A stretch of DNA of 64,000 bases from the NCBI RefSeq assembly GCF_018408855.1, contig NZ_AP024325.1:1426001-1490000 (forward strand), given 5' to 3'. A program made the translations under genes and the position numbers. Each line of letters opens with the position of its first letter. Positions within the stretch are counted from its first letter, which is position 1. This stretch comes from Caballeronia sp. NK8. Lineage in GTDB: Bacteria > Pseudomonadota > Gammaproteobacteria > Burkholderiales > Burkholderiaceae. Of this stretch, positions 45,028 through 54,413 are shown one piece after another. Under the pieces are notes generated by a model. It was not told the origin of the DNA. It saw only the letters and a program-made list of their open reading frames with translations, and made no database searches.

Positions 45028-46146
45028 ATGTCAGACACTTCAACCGTAGTTATTGCTGGAGATTGTGGACCCACCCATGGGCCCGCTGAGGGATACCCGA
45101 TTGAGGGCTACACTGAGCTGGTCCAGCCGGTTCTGGAGAAGGCAAACTTCCGGTTCGTCAACTGTATGCGGACCTATTCGACTCGCGGGGTCAAGTCTGA
45201 CCATGCACCGCAGGTGTGTCAGCCCGTAGAAATGTCGAAGCTCTTCACCGGAGGGCTGTTCGACGCTGTGACAATGTCCAACAACCATAGCTATGACGCT
45301 GGACCTGACGCTCTTGTGGATACGAGAGACCTGCTCATGGAAAGCGGCGTCCAGGTTACGGGCGCAGGACGTAATCTCGCGGAGGCGCGCCAACCTGCGA
45401 TTGTCGAGCGCAACGGCGTGAGGGTCGGTTACCTAGGCTACACCTCGGTAGGAGCGGCAGGCAGCGACGCCGGACCTCAGAAGCCCGGCGTGACAAATGT
45501 GCGGATCAAGACGACCTATGAAACGCGCGGGCCGCATCAACCTGTGCGCGTGCACACCGAACCTAATGCTGAAGACCTAGGGCGACTTATTGAGGACGTC
45601 ACCGCCTTACGCTCTCAGGCTGATGTAGTCATCCTGGCCTTCCACTCTGGTGTAATCCGCCTACCACGGGTAATCTCCGACTACCAAGTCACCGTGGCGC
45701 ATGCGGCGATCGACGCAGGTGCCGATATGGTCGTGTGCCACGCACCCCATATTCCGAAGGCTATCGAGGTTTACAAGGGAAAGGTAATCTTTTACAGCTT
45801 GGGTGTTTTCGCCATGACAAAGTCCTTTGCTGCTCCTTCGTGGACCAATGAGCCGGCTTGGGCGCACGGTGCTGTCAGGAACCATACGGACCTAGACCCT
45901 ACCTACCCCCTCATGCCTTACGGGAAGGACTGCACTCTTGGTCTGCTGGCAAAGGCAGAAGTTTCAAAGAACGGGATTGGCCGGGTTTCATTTCTGCCGA
46001 TGACCTTCGATGCCCGCTATCGCCCCCAAGTGTTGCTGCGCGATGACAAGCGTTTTGACGACCTCGTCGCATACATGGAATGGGTCTCCGAAGACATGCC
46101 ACACCACTTCGAAGTGGTCGGAGACGAAGTGCTCATCACCGGCTAA
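45028..46146 (+). CDS. CapA-like metallophosphatase-fold protein
   Basis: This 372-residue protein is related to CapA/PgsA, the poly-gamma-glutamate capsule protein fold of the metallophosphatase superfamily. Present are VIAGDCGP, SNNHSYDAGPDAL, YLGYTSVG and IDAGADMVVCHAPHIP followed by GKVIFYSLGVFAM. The usual HWG metal-site motif appears as AFHSGVI. ATG at 45028 follows aaaggagg. There is no signal peptide. In catabolic clusters such proteins may be hydrolases on small molecules rather than polymer synthesis proteins. Confidence 0.8.
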   Translation: MSDTSTVVIAGDCGPTHGPAEGYPIEGYTELVQPVLEKANFRFVNCMRTYSTRGVKSDHAPQVCQPVEMSKLFTGGLFDAVTMSNNHSYDAGPDALVDTRDLLMESGVQVTGAGRNLAEARQPAIVERNGVRVGYLGYTSVGAAGSDAGPQKPGVTNVRIKTTYETRGPHQPVRVHTEPNAEDLGRLIEDVTALRSQADVVILAFHSGVIRLPRVISDYQVTVAHAAIDAGADMVVCHAPHIPKAIEVYKGKVIFYSLGVFAMTKSFAAPSWTNEPAWAHGAVRNHTDLDPTYPLMPYGKDCTLGLLAKAEVSKNGIGRVSFLPMTFDARYRPQVLLRDDKRFDDLVAYMEWVSEDMPHHFEVVGDEVLITG

Positions 46147-46190
46147 GCGTGCGAACGCTGTTGAAAACGTACACCTGAGGCAAGCTGATT

Positions 46191-46967
46191 ATGGATTTGG
46201 GAATACGCGGCAAAACGGCATTGGTCACCGCCTCGAGCGGGGGAATGGGTCGAAACATTGCACATGCGCTAGCCGCCGAGGGGGTCAATCTGGCGCTTTT
46301 TGCGCGCTCTGCGGACAAGCTGCAGGCAATAGCGCAGGAAATTGAGGCACAGCATGGCGTCCGAGCGCTGGCGATTCCGGGCAGCATGCTCTCTCGCAGT
46401 GATGTGGACAGCCTTGTGCGAAGGCTACAAACCGAATTTTCAGGCGTGGACATCGCCGTCCTCAACACGGGCCGCCCACCAAACCCCATCCGCGCCACGG
46501 TCGAAGAGACCGAAGAGGAACGATGGACCGAGGCGTATCAAAGCCAGTTGTGGGGGACGATCCAGGTGGTGAGTCAGCTTACGCCACAGATGATGACGAG
46601 GGGTTGGGGGCGAATCATCGCCGTCACCTCTGCGTCTGTAAAGGCGCCAATGCCGCACCACAGTCTCTCGACCGTCTTCAGGGCGGGCGTGACCGCCTAT
46701 ATGAAGCACTTGGCCAACGAAGTGGGAACGAAAGGCATCACGGTCAACTGCGTGGCGCCCGCGCTGATCGAAACGCCTCACCGCGCGGGTTCCGCAGCGT
46801 ACACTCCAGAACAGGCCGAAGCACGAAAGAAGCTTACGCCACTGGGGCGCATGGGAACTCAGCAAGAACTCACGGGGGTGGTCACTTTTCTCGCGTCGAT
46901 GCAAGCAGGTTTCATCACCGGTGCAACGGTGCCGGTGGATGGTGGGATGGTTAGCTCATTGTTCTAA
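46191..46967 (+). CDS. SDR-fold protein with altered active site
   Basis: This 258-residue SDR has the cofactor motif TASSGGMG and LNTG in place of NNAG. The Ser is in VTSAS, but where Tyr-x-x-x-Lys is expected the sequence reads PHHSLSTVFRAGV, giving Ser and Arg. ATG at 46191 is 44 bp after the CapA-like gene, so the two are probably co-transcribed. Activity may differ from classical reductases. Confidence 0.85.
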   Translation: MDLGIRGKTALVTASSGGMGRNIAHALAAEGVNLALFARSADKLQAIAQEIEAQHGVRALAIPGSMLSRSDVDSLVRRLQTEFSGVDIAVLNTGRPPNPIRATVEETEEERWTEAYQSQLWGTIQVVSQLTPQMMTRGWGRIIAVTSASVKAPMPHHSLSTVFRAGVTAYMKHLANEVGTKGITVNCVAPALIETPHRAGSAAYTPEQAEARKKLTPLGRMGTQQELTGVVTFLASMQAGFITGATVPVDGGMVSSLF

Positions 46968-46990
46968 GTCAGAAACGAATACGTGGACGC

Positions 46991-47752
46991 TCAGGGCTCA
47001 TCAATCGGCACAGACAGTTCGGCCTGCCCCCCGAATTGCCGCGAGATGCTCGCCGCGGCGTCCACTACCAGCTTCACAAACTCCTTCTCATGCATCTGCA
47101 TTCGAACCGTAGGCGCGCCTACGGACAGGCAATAATGCACTTCTTCATTGACATCCGTGATTGGGGCGGAGATCGCCGAAATTCCCATCAGTCGTTCCCC
47201 ATGCGACACAGCAAACCCTGCTTCGCGAACCCGCTCAAGCTCCGCAAGGAGCTCAGCTTTCGTTTGCTTTGACGCCTTACCTACGCTCGCAAGTAACGGA
47301 GTGAGCTCAGCCTTCGGCATATAAGCCATCAGCACCTTTGACCCAGAGCCAGCCTGCAGCGGGATCTGCTCGCCTGCTTGAACGACCGCCCTCAATGGCG
47401 CCATAACGGTCGATATCGATTCGATACAGATTCGGTTACGTCCGGACACTGTATGCAGCGAGACCGTCTCTTTCGTCTTCTCTGCAAGATCAGTCATGAA
47501 CGGTCGCGCAATCTCGCGGATACCGAGCGTACTTTTCACAAGGCCTGCGAGGCGCGTAAACCGGAACGAAAGACAGTACTGCTGGTCCTCCAATCGCACG
47601 AGGTAACCTGCCTGCTCCAAACTCTGGACGATACGAAACGTCGTCGACTTCGGCAGTTCAATGCGGTCAGAGATCTGCTGGAGCGATAAACTGCTTCGTT
47701 CAGTGCTGAAACTCTCGAAAACCGCCAAAATCCGTTCCACCGAGCGCATCAT
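46991..47752 (-). CDS. IclR family transcriptional regulator (2)
   Basis: This 253-residue regulator has an N-terminal winged helix (LSLQQISDRIELPKSTTFRI) and the IclR effector domain (ETVSLHTVSGRNRICIE, ISAISAPITDVNEEVHYCL). The start at 47752 gives the normal length; the frame is open to 47884 without conservation. It is centrally placed among the operons that carry the 17-bp repeats and is the best candidate for their regulator, though this is inference. Confidence 0.93.
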   Translation of the reverse strand: MMRSVERILAVFESFSTERSSLSLQQISDRIELPKSTTFRIVQSLEQAGYLVRLEDQQYCLSFRFTRLAGLVKSTLGIREIARPFMTDLAEKTKETVSLHTVSGRNRICIESISTVMAPLRAVVQAGEQIPLQAGSGSKVLMAYMPKAELTPLLASVGKASKQTKAELLAELERVREAGFAVSHGERLMGISAISAPITDVNEEVHYCLSVGAPTVRMQMHEKEFVKLVVDAAASISRQFGGQAELSVPIDEP

Positions 47753-48282
47753 AGGATGAAGTTCCGTTCGAATATTTCTGTGATGCCGTATGGTACAACA
47801 GCACAGGTGGCTCCGCGATACAGAGCCATGTCCAACGAGGCTTTCTCCAGAAAATTCCTCCCACATTGCATATGAGGGGCGCATGAAAGCCCACTATTAA
47901 CCTCGTACGAACGGGACTTTATTGGGGACAAGAATCGTCTGGCAACTGGAGCCGCGTTTCTGAACGGTAGACCGCACGGAGTTGGGACAACGATCTAAGC
48001 CTTCACAAGAGTCAGAGTGCGCTGGTACCACATTGGGGCTCGCGCGACCCTCTGAATTACCGAGGTCAATGATCCACATCTACCTCGTCCATGATCCCCA
48101 TACCGCTCGCATCGCAACCTGCATTACTAGTACTTAGACGTAGCGCAAAAAAGAGGGCGCCTCCCATATGACACGGTCGGCGCCCCACCCCTGAGAGGAC
48201 TTTGTCGCGGTCGCGCGCTTGACTTTACGTTACAGAAGCCGAACGGCGGCCATCGCTTCTAACTGAAATTCCGAAGCTTCGA
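47753..48282. promoter_or_regulatory. 530-bp region between regulator and tct genes
   Basis: It holds the upstream region of the iclR-type gene and the terminator of the tct operon (listed separately). No gene is supported. Confidence 0.5.
48147..48185 (-). terminator. Rho-independent terminator of the tcu-tct operon
   Basis: A 7-bp GC stem (GGGCGCC with GGCGCCC, 17-base loop) is followed in the minus direction by a run of six T, about 100 bp after the tctA stop. Confidence 0.75.
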
Positions 48283-49845
48283 CTAGTCTTCGGCTACAAC
48301 AGTATTTGACAGAGACGGGGCCTGTTTGTCGGCGTCCGCCAGCGGACCCCTCTTCTTTCTTGCACCGCGCCATGCGAAGTACGCTTGACCGACGATAAGC
48401 AGCATACAGGCAGACATGAACGCCGCGCTGATGGGTCGCTCAATGAAGATCCCCATATCGCCTCTTGAAAGCAGCAGCGCACGTCGAAAGTTCTCTTCGA
48501 CCATTGGGCCAAGTACGTACCCCAACAAGATCGTCGCAACTGGGAATTTGAGTGCTAACAGTATGGCTCCGATGATACCGAAAACGAGGACCTCGGCAAC
48601 TTCGAACAGGCTATTGTTAGTGCTATAGACCCCGATCGCAATAAAGAACAACGCTGACGGATACATCAGCCGGTACGGAACCTGAAGCAGCTTCACCCAA
48701 ATTCCAATCAGCGGCACGTTCAAGATCAGGAGAAGCACGTTTCCGATCCAGAAGCTGGCAATCAGTCCCCAGAACAGATCCGCATGTTCAGTGATGAGTT
48801 GCGGACCCGGCTGGTACCCTTGGATCAGCAACGCCCCAAGAAGCAGTGCCATCACGGCGTCGCCGGGAATACCAAGGGTCATCGTTGGAATGAAGTCAAC
48901 CTGCGTTTTGGCGTGCGTGGACGCTTCGGGACTCGCCACCCCTTCAATTGCGCCTTGCCCGAACCGATTAGGATCCTTCGCCACTTTTCTCTCTAAGGCA
49001 TACGCAATGAACGTTGTGATGGTCGGCCCCGTGCCTGGCATCGCGCCGAACAAGGTACCAACGCACGTTCCGCGTACCATAGGCCAAAACGCCTGCTTCA
49101 ATTCCTTGACGGATGGCCGCATATCGCGAAAACGAACTTTGGCCTGCGTACCGATGAATGCGACTCGATTGACACTGAGCATGAAGTCGGCAACGCCGAA
49201 GAGACCCATCGCAAGAGCCACGAGTTCAATTTTGTCCGAGAGCTCTGTAAAGCCGAAGGTGAAGCGTTGAATACCAGTATTGACATCCGTACCGACAATG
49301 CCCAAGAGAAGTCCGAAGACCGTCATCGCGATTCCCTTTAGTTTAGAACCGCGTGCCATCGTCGAGCCGGCGATAAGTCCGAGCATCATGATCGAAACAA
49401 TTTCGGTCGGCCCAAATTCAAACGCGACTTTTACAAGCAATGGGGAGGCAAAGATCATGACGATAATGCCGACCGAGGCCGCAAAGAACGATGCAACCAT
49501 CGTGATGCCGAGCGCCGTACCCCCCTTTCCCTGCTTGGTCATTGGATACCCATCAATGCATGTCACCGCATGCGGCGGATGGGAAGGAAGGTTAAGCAAG
49601 ATCGCACCAAGCGCGCCGCCATACTGCGAGCCGTAAAAGATCCCTGCCAACATCAAGAGAGCAGGCACAGCATGCATCGAGTAAGTGAGCGGCAACAACA
49701 TGGCGATTGCCGACAGCGCGCCCATCCCGGGAAGCACACCAATCAGGTTGCCGACAAGCACCCCGAAGAAGGACCAAAATAGGTTCTGCGGCAACAACGC
49801 AACACTGAAGCCGAACCACAGATCGTGAAGTGTCTGAGCGATCAT
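48283..49845 (-). CDS. tctA: TctA, tripartite tricarboxylate transporter large membrane subunit
   Basis: This 520-residue 12-helix inner-membrane protein carries the TctA signatures: GVLVGNLIGVLPGMGALSAI near the N-terminus and GSQYGGALGAILLNLPSHP. A second VGTLFGAMPGTGPTITTF lies in the middle. ATG at 49845 overlaps the tctB stop (ATGA). With TctB and a periplasmic Bug/TctC receptor it imports citrate-like acids using the proton or sodium gradient. The receptor gene is not in this operon. Confidence 0.95.
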   Translation of the reverse strand: MIAQTLHDLWFGFSVALLPQNLFWSFFGVLVGNLIGVLPGMGALSAIAMLLPLTYSMHAVPALLMLAGIFYGSQYGGALGAILLNLPSHPPHAVTCIDGYPMTKQGKGGTALGITMVASFFAASVGIIVMIFASPLLVKVAFEFGPTEIVSIMMLGLIAGSTMARGSKLKGIAMTVFGLLLGIVGTDVNTGIQRFTFGFTELSDKIELVALAMGLFGVADFMLSVNRVAFIGTQAKVRFRDMRPSVKELKQAFWPMVRGTCVGTLFGAMPGTGPTITTFIAYALERKVAKDPNRFGQGAIEGVASPEASTHAKTQVDFIPTMTLGIPGDAVMALLLGALLIQGYQPGPQLITEHADLFWGLIASFWIGNVLLLILNVPLIGIWVKLLQVPYRLMYPSALFFIAIGVYSTNNSLFEVAEVLVFGIIGAILLALKFPVATILLGYVLGPMVEENFRRALLLSRGDMGIFIERPISAAFMSACMLLIVGQAYFAWRGARKKRGPLADADKQAPSLSNTVVAED

Positions 49846-50312
49846 GCGAAACCCCACTTGAACAAAGGCAACTGAATTTGCAACGCCCACCAGAAGACCA
49901 CAATGGCGACCCCAACTAGCGCGATGGCGAGAAGCGCAGCGGATCTCCACGTGTTCTTTCGATCACCAAGCGCTGAAATAAAAACGACCGCGAAGGTCGC
50001 GACAAGGAGTCCCAAATACTTTGCTAGGACAACGAATGCCATCACACCGAGGCATATGAGAAACCAGGCCTTCCACTCCGCACCGTGGTGTTCTTTCTCT
50101 TCTTCAGCAGGCGGCGAGAGACGACCCTGCACAGCGATCGCAATTCCGACTACGGTCAAGATGGCACCAAGCGCAAATGGGAAATACCCTGGACCCATCT
50201 GGCTGAGTGAACCTAGATGTAACGACATTGAATGTATTGCTACTGCAATCCCAATGCCAAACATCAAGACGCCTCCAACGACATCCCTGTTTAGGCTTTT
50301 TCCGAACATCAT
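49842..50312 (-). CDS. tctB: TctB, tripartite tricarboxylate transporter small membrane subunit
   Basis: This 156-residue protein has four hydrophobic helices, the expected size for TctB. It carries the family opening GIGIAVAIHSMSLHLGSLSQMGPGYFP. Its stop overlaps the tctA start by four bases. The usual tctC gene before tctB is replaced here by a small uncertain frame and tcuB. Confidence 0.92.
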   Translation of the reverse strand: MMFGKSLNRDVVGGVLMFGIGIAVAIHSMSLHLGSLSQMGPGYFPFALGAILTVVGIAIAVQGRLSPPAEEEKEHHGAEWKAWFLICLGVMAFVVLAKYLGLLVATFAVVFISALGDRKNTWRSAALLAIALVGVAIVVFWWALQIQLPLFKWGFA

Positions 50313-50776
50313 GCCTCCTTTTAGATATTTCTAAGCGCCGTTACGCGCCGATCGAGCTACCGTTTCGCGCCTCCAGACCCCGCGATTTCTTGGATGCTTG
50401 GAAGTCCGCTAGAAAAAGCTGGTACGCGGCGATGCCGTCGAAGTGCACCACGGCATCGCACACGCTTCCGGCCGCAGCGTCTACCAAAATAGATCGTAAG
50501 GCGGTTCGGCAACGATCGAGCGTCGTTAAGAAGGGACTACGGCTTCGACCGCTCACGCTCGGAGCGCGCAGATGGAATTTCTTAAGGGGCATGATTTGTT
50601 TGAGGACTTCGGGCAATTCTTGCGATGTCGTAAGAACATCACTTGCACCCGTAAGACACTCAGTCTCCTGTATTTAAAGAATTCACACGCATCTGAATGC
50701 CGAGTTCGATAGTGGAGTGTCAGTCCCAATCGATCGACGCGGTACACCTAGCTCATTAGCCTACCTACACATTTAA
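50313..50776. other. 464-bp spacer between tcuB and tctB
   Basis: This spacer lies inside the minus-strand group, where a tctC gene would usually be expected. It contains one possible short gene (50341-50592). I see no Bug/TctC remnant. Confidence 0.45.
50341..50592 (-). CDS. Possible small hypothetical protein
   Basis: An 83-codon frame from the ATG at 50592 reads like protein in its second half (AAGSVCDAVVHFDGIAAYQL). I recognise no family and no strong ribosome site. It is in the same direction as tcuB and tctB. It may be real or a chance frame. Confidence 0.3.
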   Translation of the reverse strand: MPLKKFHLRAPSVSGRSRSPFLTTLDRCRTALRSILVDAAAGSVCDAVVHFDGIAAYQLFLADFQASKKSRGLEARNGSSIGA

Positions 50777-51949
50777 TCAATCTTCAACCAACAGGGTAGA
50801 CGGCTTTCTCTTCTCAATTGCCCATTTCAGCAAAGCCGCCGTGCGGAAGATTCCATGCGCGAATTTTCCGTATGGAAGGGTCGCGAAAAGAGCCATGACT
50901 ACCCCGAGATGAACCGCGAGTAACACGGCCATCGCAGAGGTTTCCCTCAGAGCCAGGAGAATCAACCCGGTTATTGCGGTCAACCACAGGAGAACAATGA
51001 AACCGACATCCATACTCCTCTGGCCACGGTCTCCATGGAGCGGGTGCCGCTTCAGATTAAGGACAAAGAGGCCGCTAGTTCCGGCGAGCAAGCTCATACC
51101 GCCGAACGATCCAAGAAACACCGGAAGGCTGCTGAGTGCATATGGCGCCTCCCACTTGAAGAGATAATGGTAGGCGGTCGCAACGCACGTCGAGGCGAAG
51201 CACAGTAAGAATCCATAGAAGGTAAGGTGATGGAAACGCCTGCGTGCGAGTGAGTACGCGTCGTCCTCGTTGTTGCATCCATCTCCATGGCCACCTCCAA
51301 GATAGCGAAGGCTCAATACGTCACCGGCGGTTTCCGACGCAGCAGACATTGACGGCGCGCCGGGATTTTCGTTCCTCCAGAACTTTCTCACTCCGATGCC
51401 CAGCGCTAGCGCTGCCAAGGCAAAGACAACGCCGAACATCAATGCCAGCAGATTGTGCGGAAAAACTGCGTAAAAATTCGCACCAGCGGCAGGTACCGAT
51501 CCCGCCGTCATGTACATCCCGAGCACGAGGAAAAGCGCCAAACCACTCGCGAGCGCGGCCGACACCGTCAGCCCGTTACGCTTGTAAAGCCGTCCGAACG
51601 CTGACGGCCACGCGTAGTCGACGTAGGTAGTCAAGCGGACTTGTGCCATCGCTTTAGGCACGTTCACCGCAAACTCGTGCGGCGGTGCGTATTGGCAGGA
51701 ATGAAGGCACGCACCACAGTTGTGGCAGAGATTGGCCAGAAAATGCACGTCAGAGCGATCGAATTCCAGCCTGCGAGTCATAGCCGGGAAAACGGCGCAA
51801 AAGCCCTCGCAGTAGCGACAAGCGTTGCAAATCTGCATGATTCTGTTTACTTCGTTCTCTTGCTCCGACAGAGCAGATCGAACGATGATTTCGTTCTTAG
51901 CGAGCGCAGATGCCTCTCGAGCCAAAGCTTCAAGCGATTGCATGGTCAT
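50777..51949 (-). CDS. tcuB: TcuB, iron-sulfur/cytochrome-b-type electron transfer protein
   Basis: This 390-residue membrane protein has two 4Fe-4S-type Cys clusters near the N-terminus (Cys41, 44, 47, 51 and Cys75, 78, 81, 85). Several membrane helices follow, with conserved His residues ([11 protein letters not shown]). This is the layout of TcuB/CobZ C-terminal proteins, which reoxidise the flavin of TcuA and pass electrons to the membrane quinone pool. Its start overlaps the end of tcuA by 20 bp. Confidence 0.93.
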   Translation of the reverse strand: MTMQSLEALAREASALAKNEIIVRSALSEQENEVNRIMQICNACRYCEGFCAVFPAMTRRLEFDRSDVHFLANLCHNCGACLHSCQYAPPHEFAVNVPKAMAQVRLTTYVDYAWPSAFGRLYKRNGLTVSAALASGLALFLVLGMYMTAGSVPAAGANFYAVFPHNLLALMFGVVFALAALALGIGVRKFWRNENPGAPSMSAASETAGDVLSLRYLGGGHGDGCNNEDDAYSLARRRFHHLTFYGFLLCFASTCVATAYHYLFKWEAPYALSSLPVFLGSFGGMSLLAGTSGLFVLNLKRHPLHGDRGQRSMDVGFIVLLWLTAITGLILLALRETSAMAVLLAVHLGVVMALFATLPYGKFAHGIFRTAALLKWAIEKRKPSTLLVED

Positions 51950-53339
51950 GTTTCCCTTTCACGTTTCTTGCCGCCAGTGCAGCCTGACTACCTGCGATGC
52001 GGCCAAATGCGGTGCCGATAGCCATACCGACCCCCGCCGTATATCCTTTCCCGAGGACGTTGCCCGCCATCATCTCCCCTGCTACGAAGAGATTTTCGGA
52101 CGGGGTTCCGTCGAAGTAGACGGCCGCGCGGGGATCAGTCCTCAGCCCCAGGTAGGTGAACGTGATGCCTGGGCGCAACGCGTAGGCGTAATACGGAGGC
52201 TTGTCGAGAGGTTGCGCCCAGTGCGTTTTTGGGGGCGTTAGATTCTCGGTATGGCAGTCGTCAAGAACGGCATGGTTGAACGTCCCTACGCGACACGCCG
52301 CGTTATATGATTCGATCGTGTTCATGAACCGCTCTTCACCAATCCTCATCGCACGGGCAAGTTCAGGGAGCGAATGAGCTCGAGTGCCAGGAAAGACAGG
52401 GGGCATGAATCGCCCTACAGCCTTCGAATCGATCACTGAATATGCGATTTGCCCAGGTTGCTGAGCGACGAGGCGTCCCCAGATCGCATAGCGTTTAGGC
52501 CAAAAATCTTCGCCTTCGTCGTAGAAACGGTCTCCATCTCGATTGAGGACGACTCCAAGCGAAACGCAATCAACTCTTGTGCAAATGCCTCCATCGTAAA
52601 GCGGCGCTCGCGCATCGATAGCCACACAATGCGATTGCGACGGATCTCCGATAGTATCGGCACCCGCGTCAATCATGAATTTGAGCAAGGTTCCCATGTT
52701 GAAGCGGGTACCCCGGATCAGGAAGTTGTCTGCGATCCACTGACCGTTCACTTGCCCCCACGCTTCCCGCAGCCACTCACGATTCGATTCAAATCCGCCA
52801 GCGGCGAGCACGCAAGTACGTGCCTCAATGCGCTCAGAGCCAATTCGCGCAGCCACGAAGCGCTCGCCATCGAGCTCGATCGAATCCACTGGCGCGTTAT
52901 AGCGAATTTGAACGCCGAGCGCTTCCGCGCTACGGTAGTAAGCGTTCACCAACGCCTTACCGCCGCCCATGAAGAAGGCGTTAGTTCGCGCGACGTGCAA
53001 GGCTCCAGACAGCGGTGGCTGGAATCGAACTCCATGTCCACGCATCCAGTCTCGACAGTTCGACGAAGCTTTGATTGCGATTCGGGCAAGTTTCTCATCG
53101 GTCAACCCACCGGTAACCTTGAGAAGGTCCTGCCAATACTCTTCTTCGGGATAAGCATCGACTAGCACGTCTTGGGGTGCGTCGTGCATGCAGCGCAGGT
53201 TGCGCGTGTGTTGAGAATTACCTCCACGCCACTCTTTCGGCGCGGCCTCGAGCACGAGAACTGAAGCACCCGCTTCTCGCGCCATCAGGGCAGCGCAAAG
53301 GGCTGCGTTGCCACCTCCAATCACAAGCACATCTATCAT
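51930..53339 (-). CDS. tcuA: TcuA, FAD-dependent tricarballylate dehydrogenase
   Basis: This 469-residue flavoprotein starts with the FAD-binding motif [15 protein letters not shown]. It matches TcuA of the tricarballylate pathway in length and order of motifs, and ends with [20 protein letters not shown]. TcuA oxidises tricarballylate to cis-aconitate. ATG at 53339 follows cggagcgag; the open frame reaches 53393. tcuB follows with overlap. The physiological substrate may differ from tricarballylate. Confidence 0.93.
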   Translation of the reverse strand: MIDVLVIGGGNAALCAALMAREAGASVLVLEAAPKEWRGGNSQHTRNLRCMHDAPQDVLVDAYPEEEYWQDLLKVTGGLTDEKLARIAIKASSNCRDWMRGHGVRFQPPLSGALHVARTNAFFMGGGKALVNAYYRSAEALGVQIRYNAPVDSIELDGERFVAARIGSERIEARTCVLAAGGFESNREWLREAWGQVNGQWIADNFLIRGTRFNMGTLLKFMIDAGADTIGDPSQSHCVAIDARAPLYDGGICTRVDCVSLGVVLNRDGDRFYDEGEDFWPKRYAIWGRLVAQQPGQIAYSVIDSKAVGRFMPPVFPGTRAHSLPELARAMRIGEERFMNTIESYNAACRVGTFNHAVLDDCHTENLTPPKTHWAQPLDKPPYYAYALRPGITFTYLGLRTDPRAAVYFDGTPSENLFVAGEMMAGNVLGKGYTAGVGMAIGTAFGRIAGSQAALAARNVKGKHDHAIA

Positions 53340-53554
53340 CGTCTCGCTCCGACTTCCATTTTTTTCAGTGTAGGCCTCTGGGTTTTTGATCAAAACTAGG
53401 ATCGAGGCAACACGTCTTCATAAACACGCAACTCCGCCGCGACACACGCGAAACCTGCTTTGTTCGTACCAGCAGCGAGGCTTGTTCGTAATTGACGTCT
53501 TCGCGGTTTTAATGCTTCGCTCAAGCAATGCGTAGCTCTAAAATCATGGCGGGC
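53340..53554. other. 215-bp gap before tcuA
   Basis: I see nothing but weak shadow frames. It could hold a tcuA promoter. Confidence 0.3.
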
Positions 53555-53794
53555 TCAGACACACACACTGAACATCGGGCGCCTTGCAGATGGGGGAAGG
53601 ACGCTCCACGAACCGTCGTCGTGACGAAAGAAGAAAATGACGAGGTCTCGGTCGGACTGAGTCGTCTCGACACAAACGCCTCGAAACGGATTCGATTTCA
53701 CCGGAATGGTTCGAGTGACCCGGATCCCACTTGCCGGCGCTGAGCCAAACCATTTGTGAACCAACCAGCGTAATGACTGCCCGTCCGTTCTCAT
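53555..53794 (-). CDS. Small conserved-looking hypothetical protein
   Basis: This 79-residue protein starts at an ATG six bases after gaggag. It contains RGVCVETTQSDRDLVIFFFRHDDGSWSVLPP, shown here only as the segments RGVCVETTQ and FFFRHDDGSWSVLPP, which read like a compact beta-rich protein. I believe I have seen similar small proteins in Burkholderiales, but I cannot name a family. It is upstream of tcuA on the same strand, and a 17-bp repeat lies 178 bp upstream of it, so it may be the first gene of the tcu-tct operon. Confidence 0.5.
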   Translation of the reverse strand: MRTDGQSLRWLVHKWFGSAPASGIRVTRTIPVKSNPFRGVCVETTQSDRDLVIFFFRHDDGSWSVLPPSARRPMFSVCV

Positions 53795-53946
53795 CATCAA
53801 CTCCTCGCCTTTTCCTCACCGTCGGCGTTAGAGGGGGAAACTTCATCCAACGCCTCGGCCCACATCTGCAATGCAACGAATCCGGTCAATTTCCTTTCCC
53901 GGCACCGATTCCGCCGCGACGTCTTTCTTGTCGTGACTTCAGTCTA

Positions 53947-53965
53947 CAACCAATTTCGTTGGTTG
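53947..53965. promoter_or_regulatory. 19-bp perfect inverted repeat
   Basis: Arms CAACCAA and TTGGTTG with a 5-base centre, adjacent to the 17-bp repeat at 53972. It could be another operator. Confidence 0.4.
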
Positions 53966-53971
53966 GTACAA

Positions 53972-53988
53972 GTTTCATTCATCAGAAC
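53972..53988. promoter_or_regulatory. 17-bp inverted repeat, site 7
   Basis: GTTTC-ATTCATC-AGAAC, with one arm mismatch but the same spacer as sites 3 and 5. It lies upstream of the small gene at 53794 and the tcu-tct operon. Confidence 0.6.
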
Positions 53989-54413
53989 TTGGAAATCGAT
54001 TGATTTGTTCTTGGAGAGACCGGAGCCAGGACCCGAGAGGTCGAATAAGCGCAGGAGGTCCGCCGCGCTACGGTGCTCCGCAAGAGTCGTGGGACTCAAC
54101 GCGACCTCGCCTGCGTTTTCGCCAATGTTGGCGGCAGATTGCACAAGGGGCCGCATGCGCCGTCGGCAAGCCCTCGCGTGGGCGGGACGCGACCGGTTAG
54201 CGAGCATTCAACTTCGAGACGGCGGCGGTGCTCTTTCCGACCTCGTGTCGAGTGTTCGACCGTGCACCGGTTTCGCGCGACGGCGAGACGGACGAATTGA
54301 GTTCGCTCATGTCGAGCTCCCTGCGCGTGCCGACGTCGAGATGAACCGACGTCGGACACGCGAGGAGTCATTGCATGAGTCGAAATGGAGAGCGATGCGT
54401 GATGCGGGAGCGA

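Larger units (their letters stand above)
53795..54413. promoter_or_regulatory. 619-bp region with two inverted repeats
   Basis: It contains the hairpin-like repeat at 53947 and the 17-bp repeat at 53972. The stretch 54000-54413 is GC-rich with overlapping Arg-rich open frames on both strands, none of which resembles a real gene. Confidence 0.45.

Noticed and set aside
45028..46146. Capsule biosynthesis function for the CapA-like protein
   Set aside because: No capsule genes, anchor or signal peptide; the setting is catabolic.
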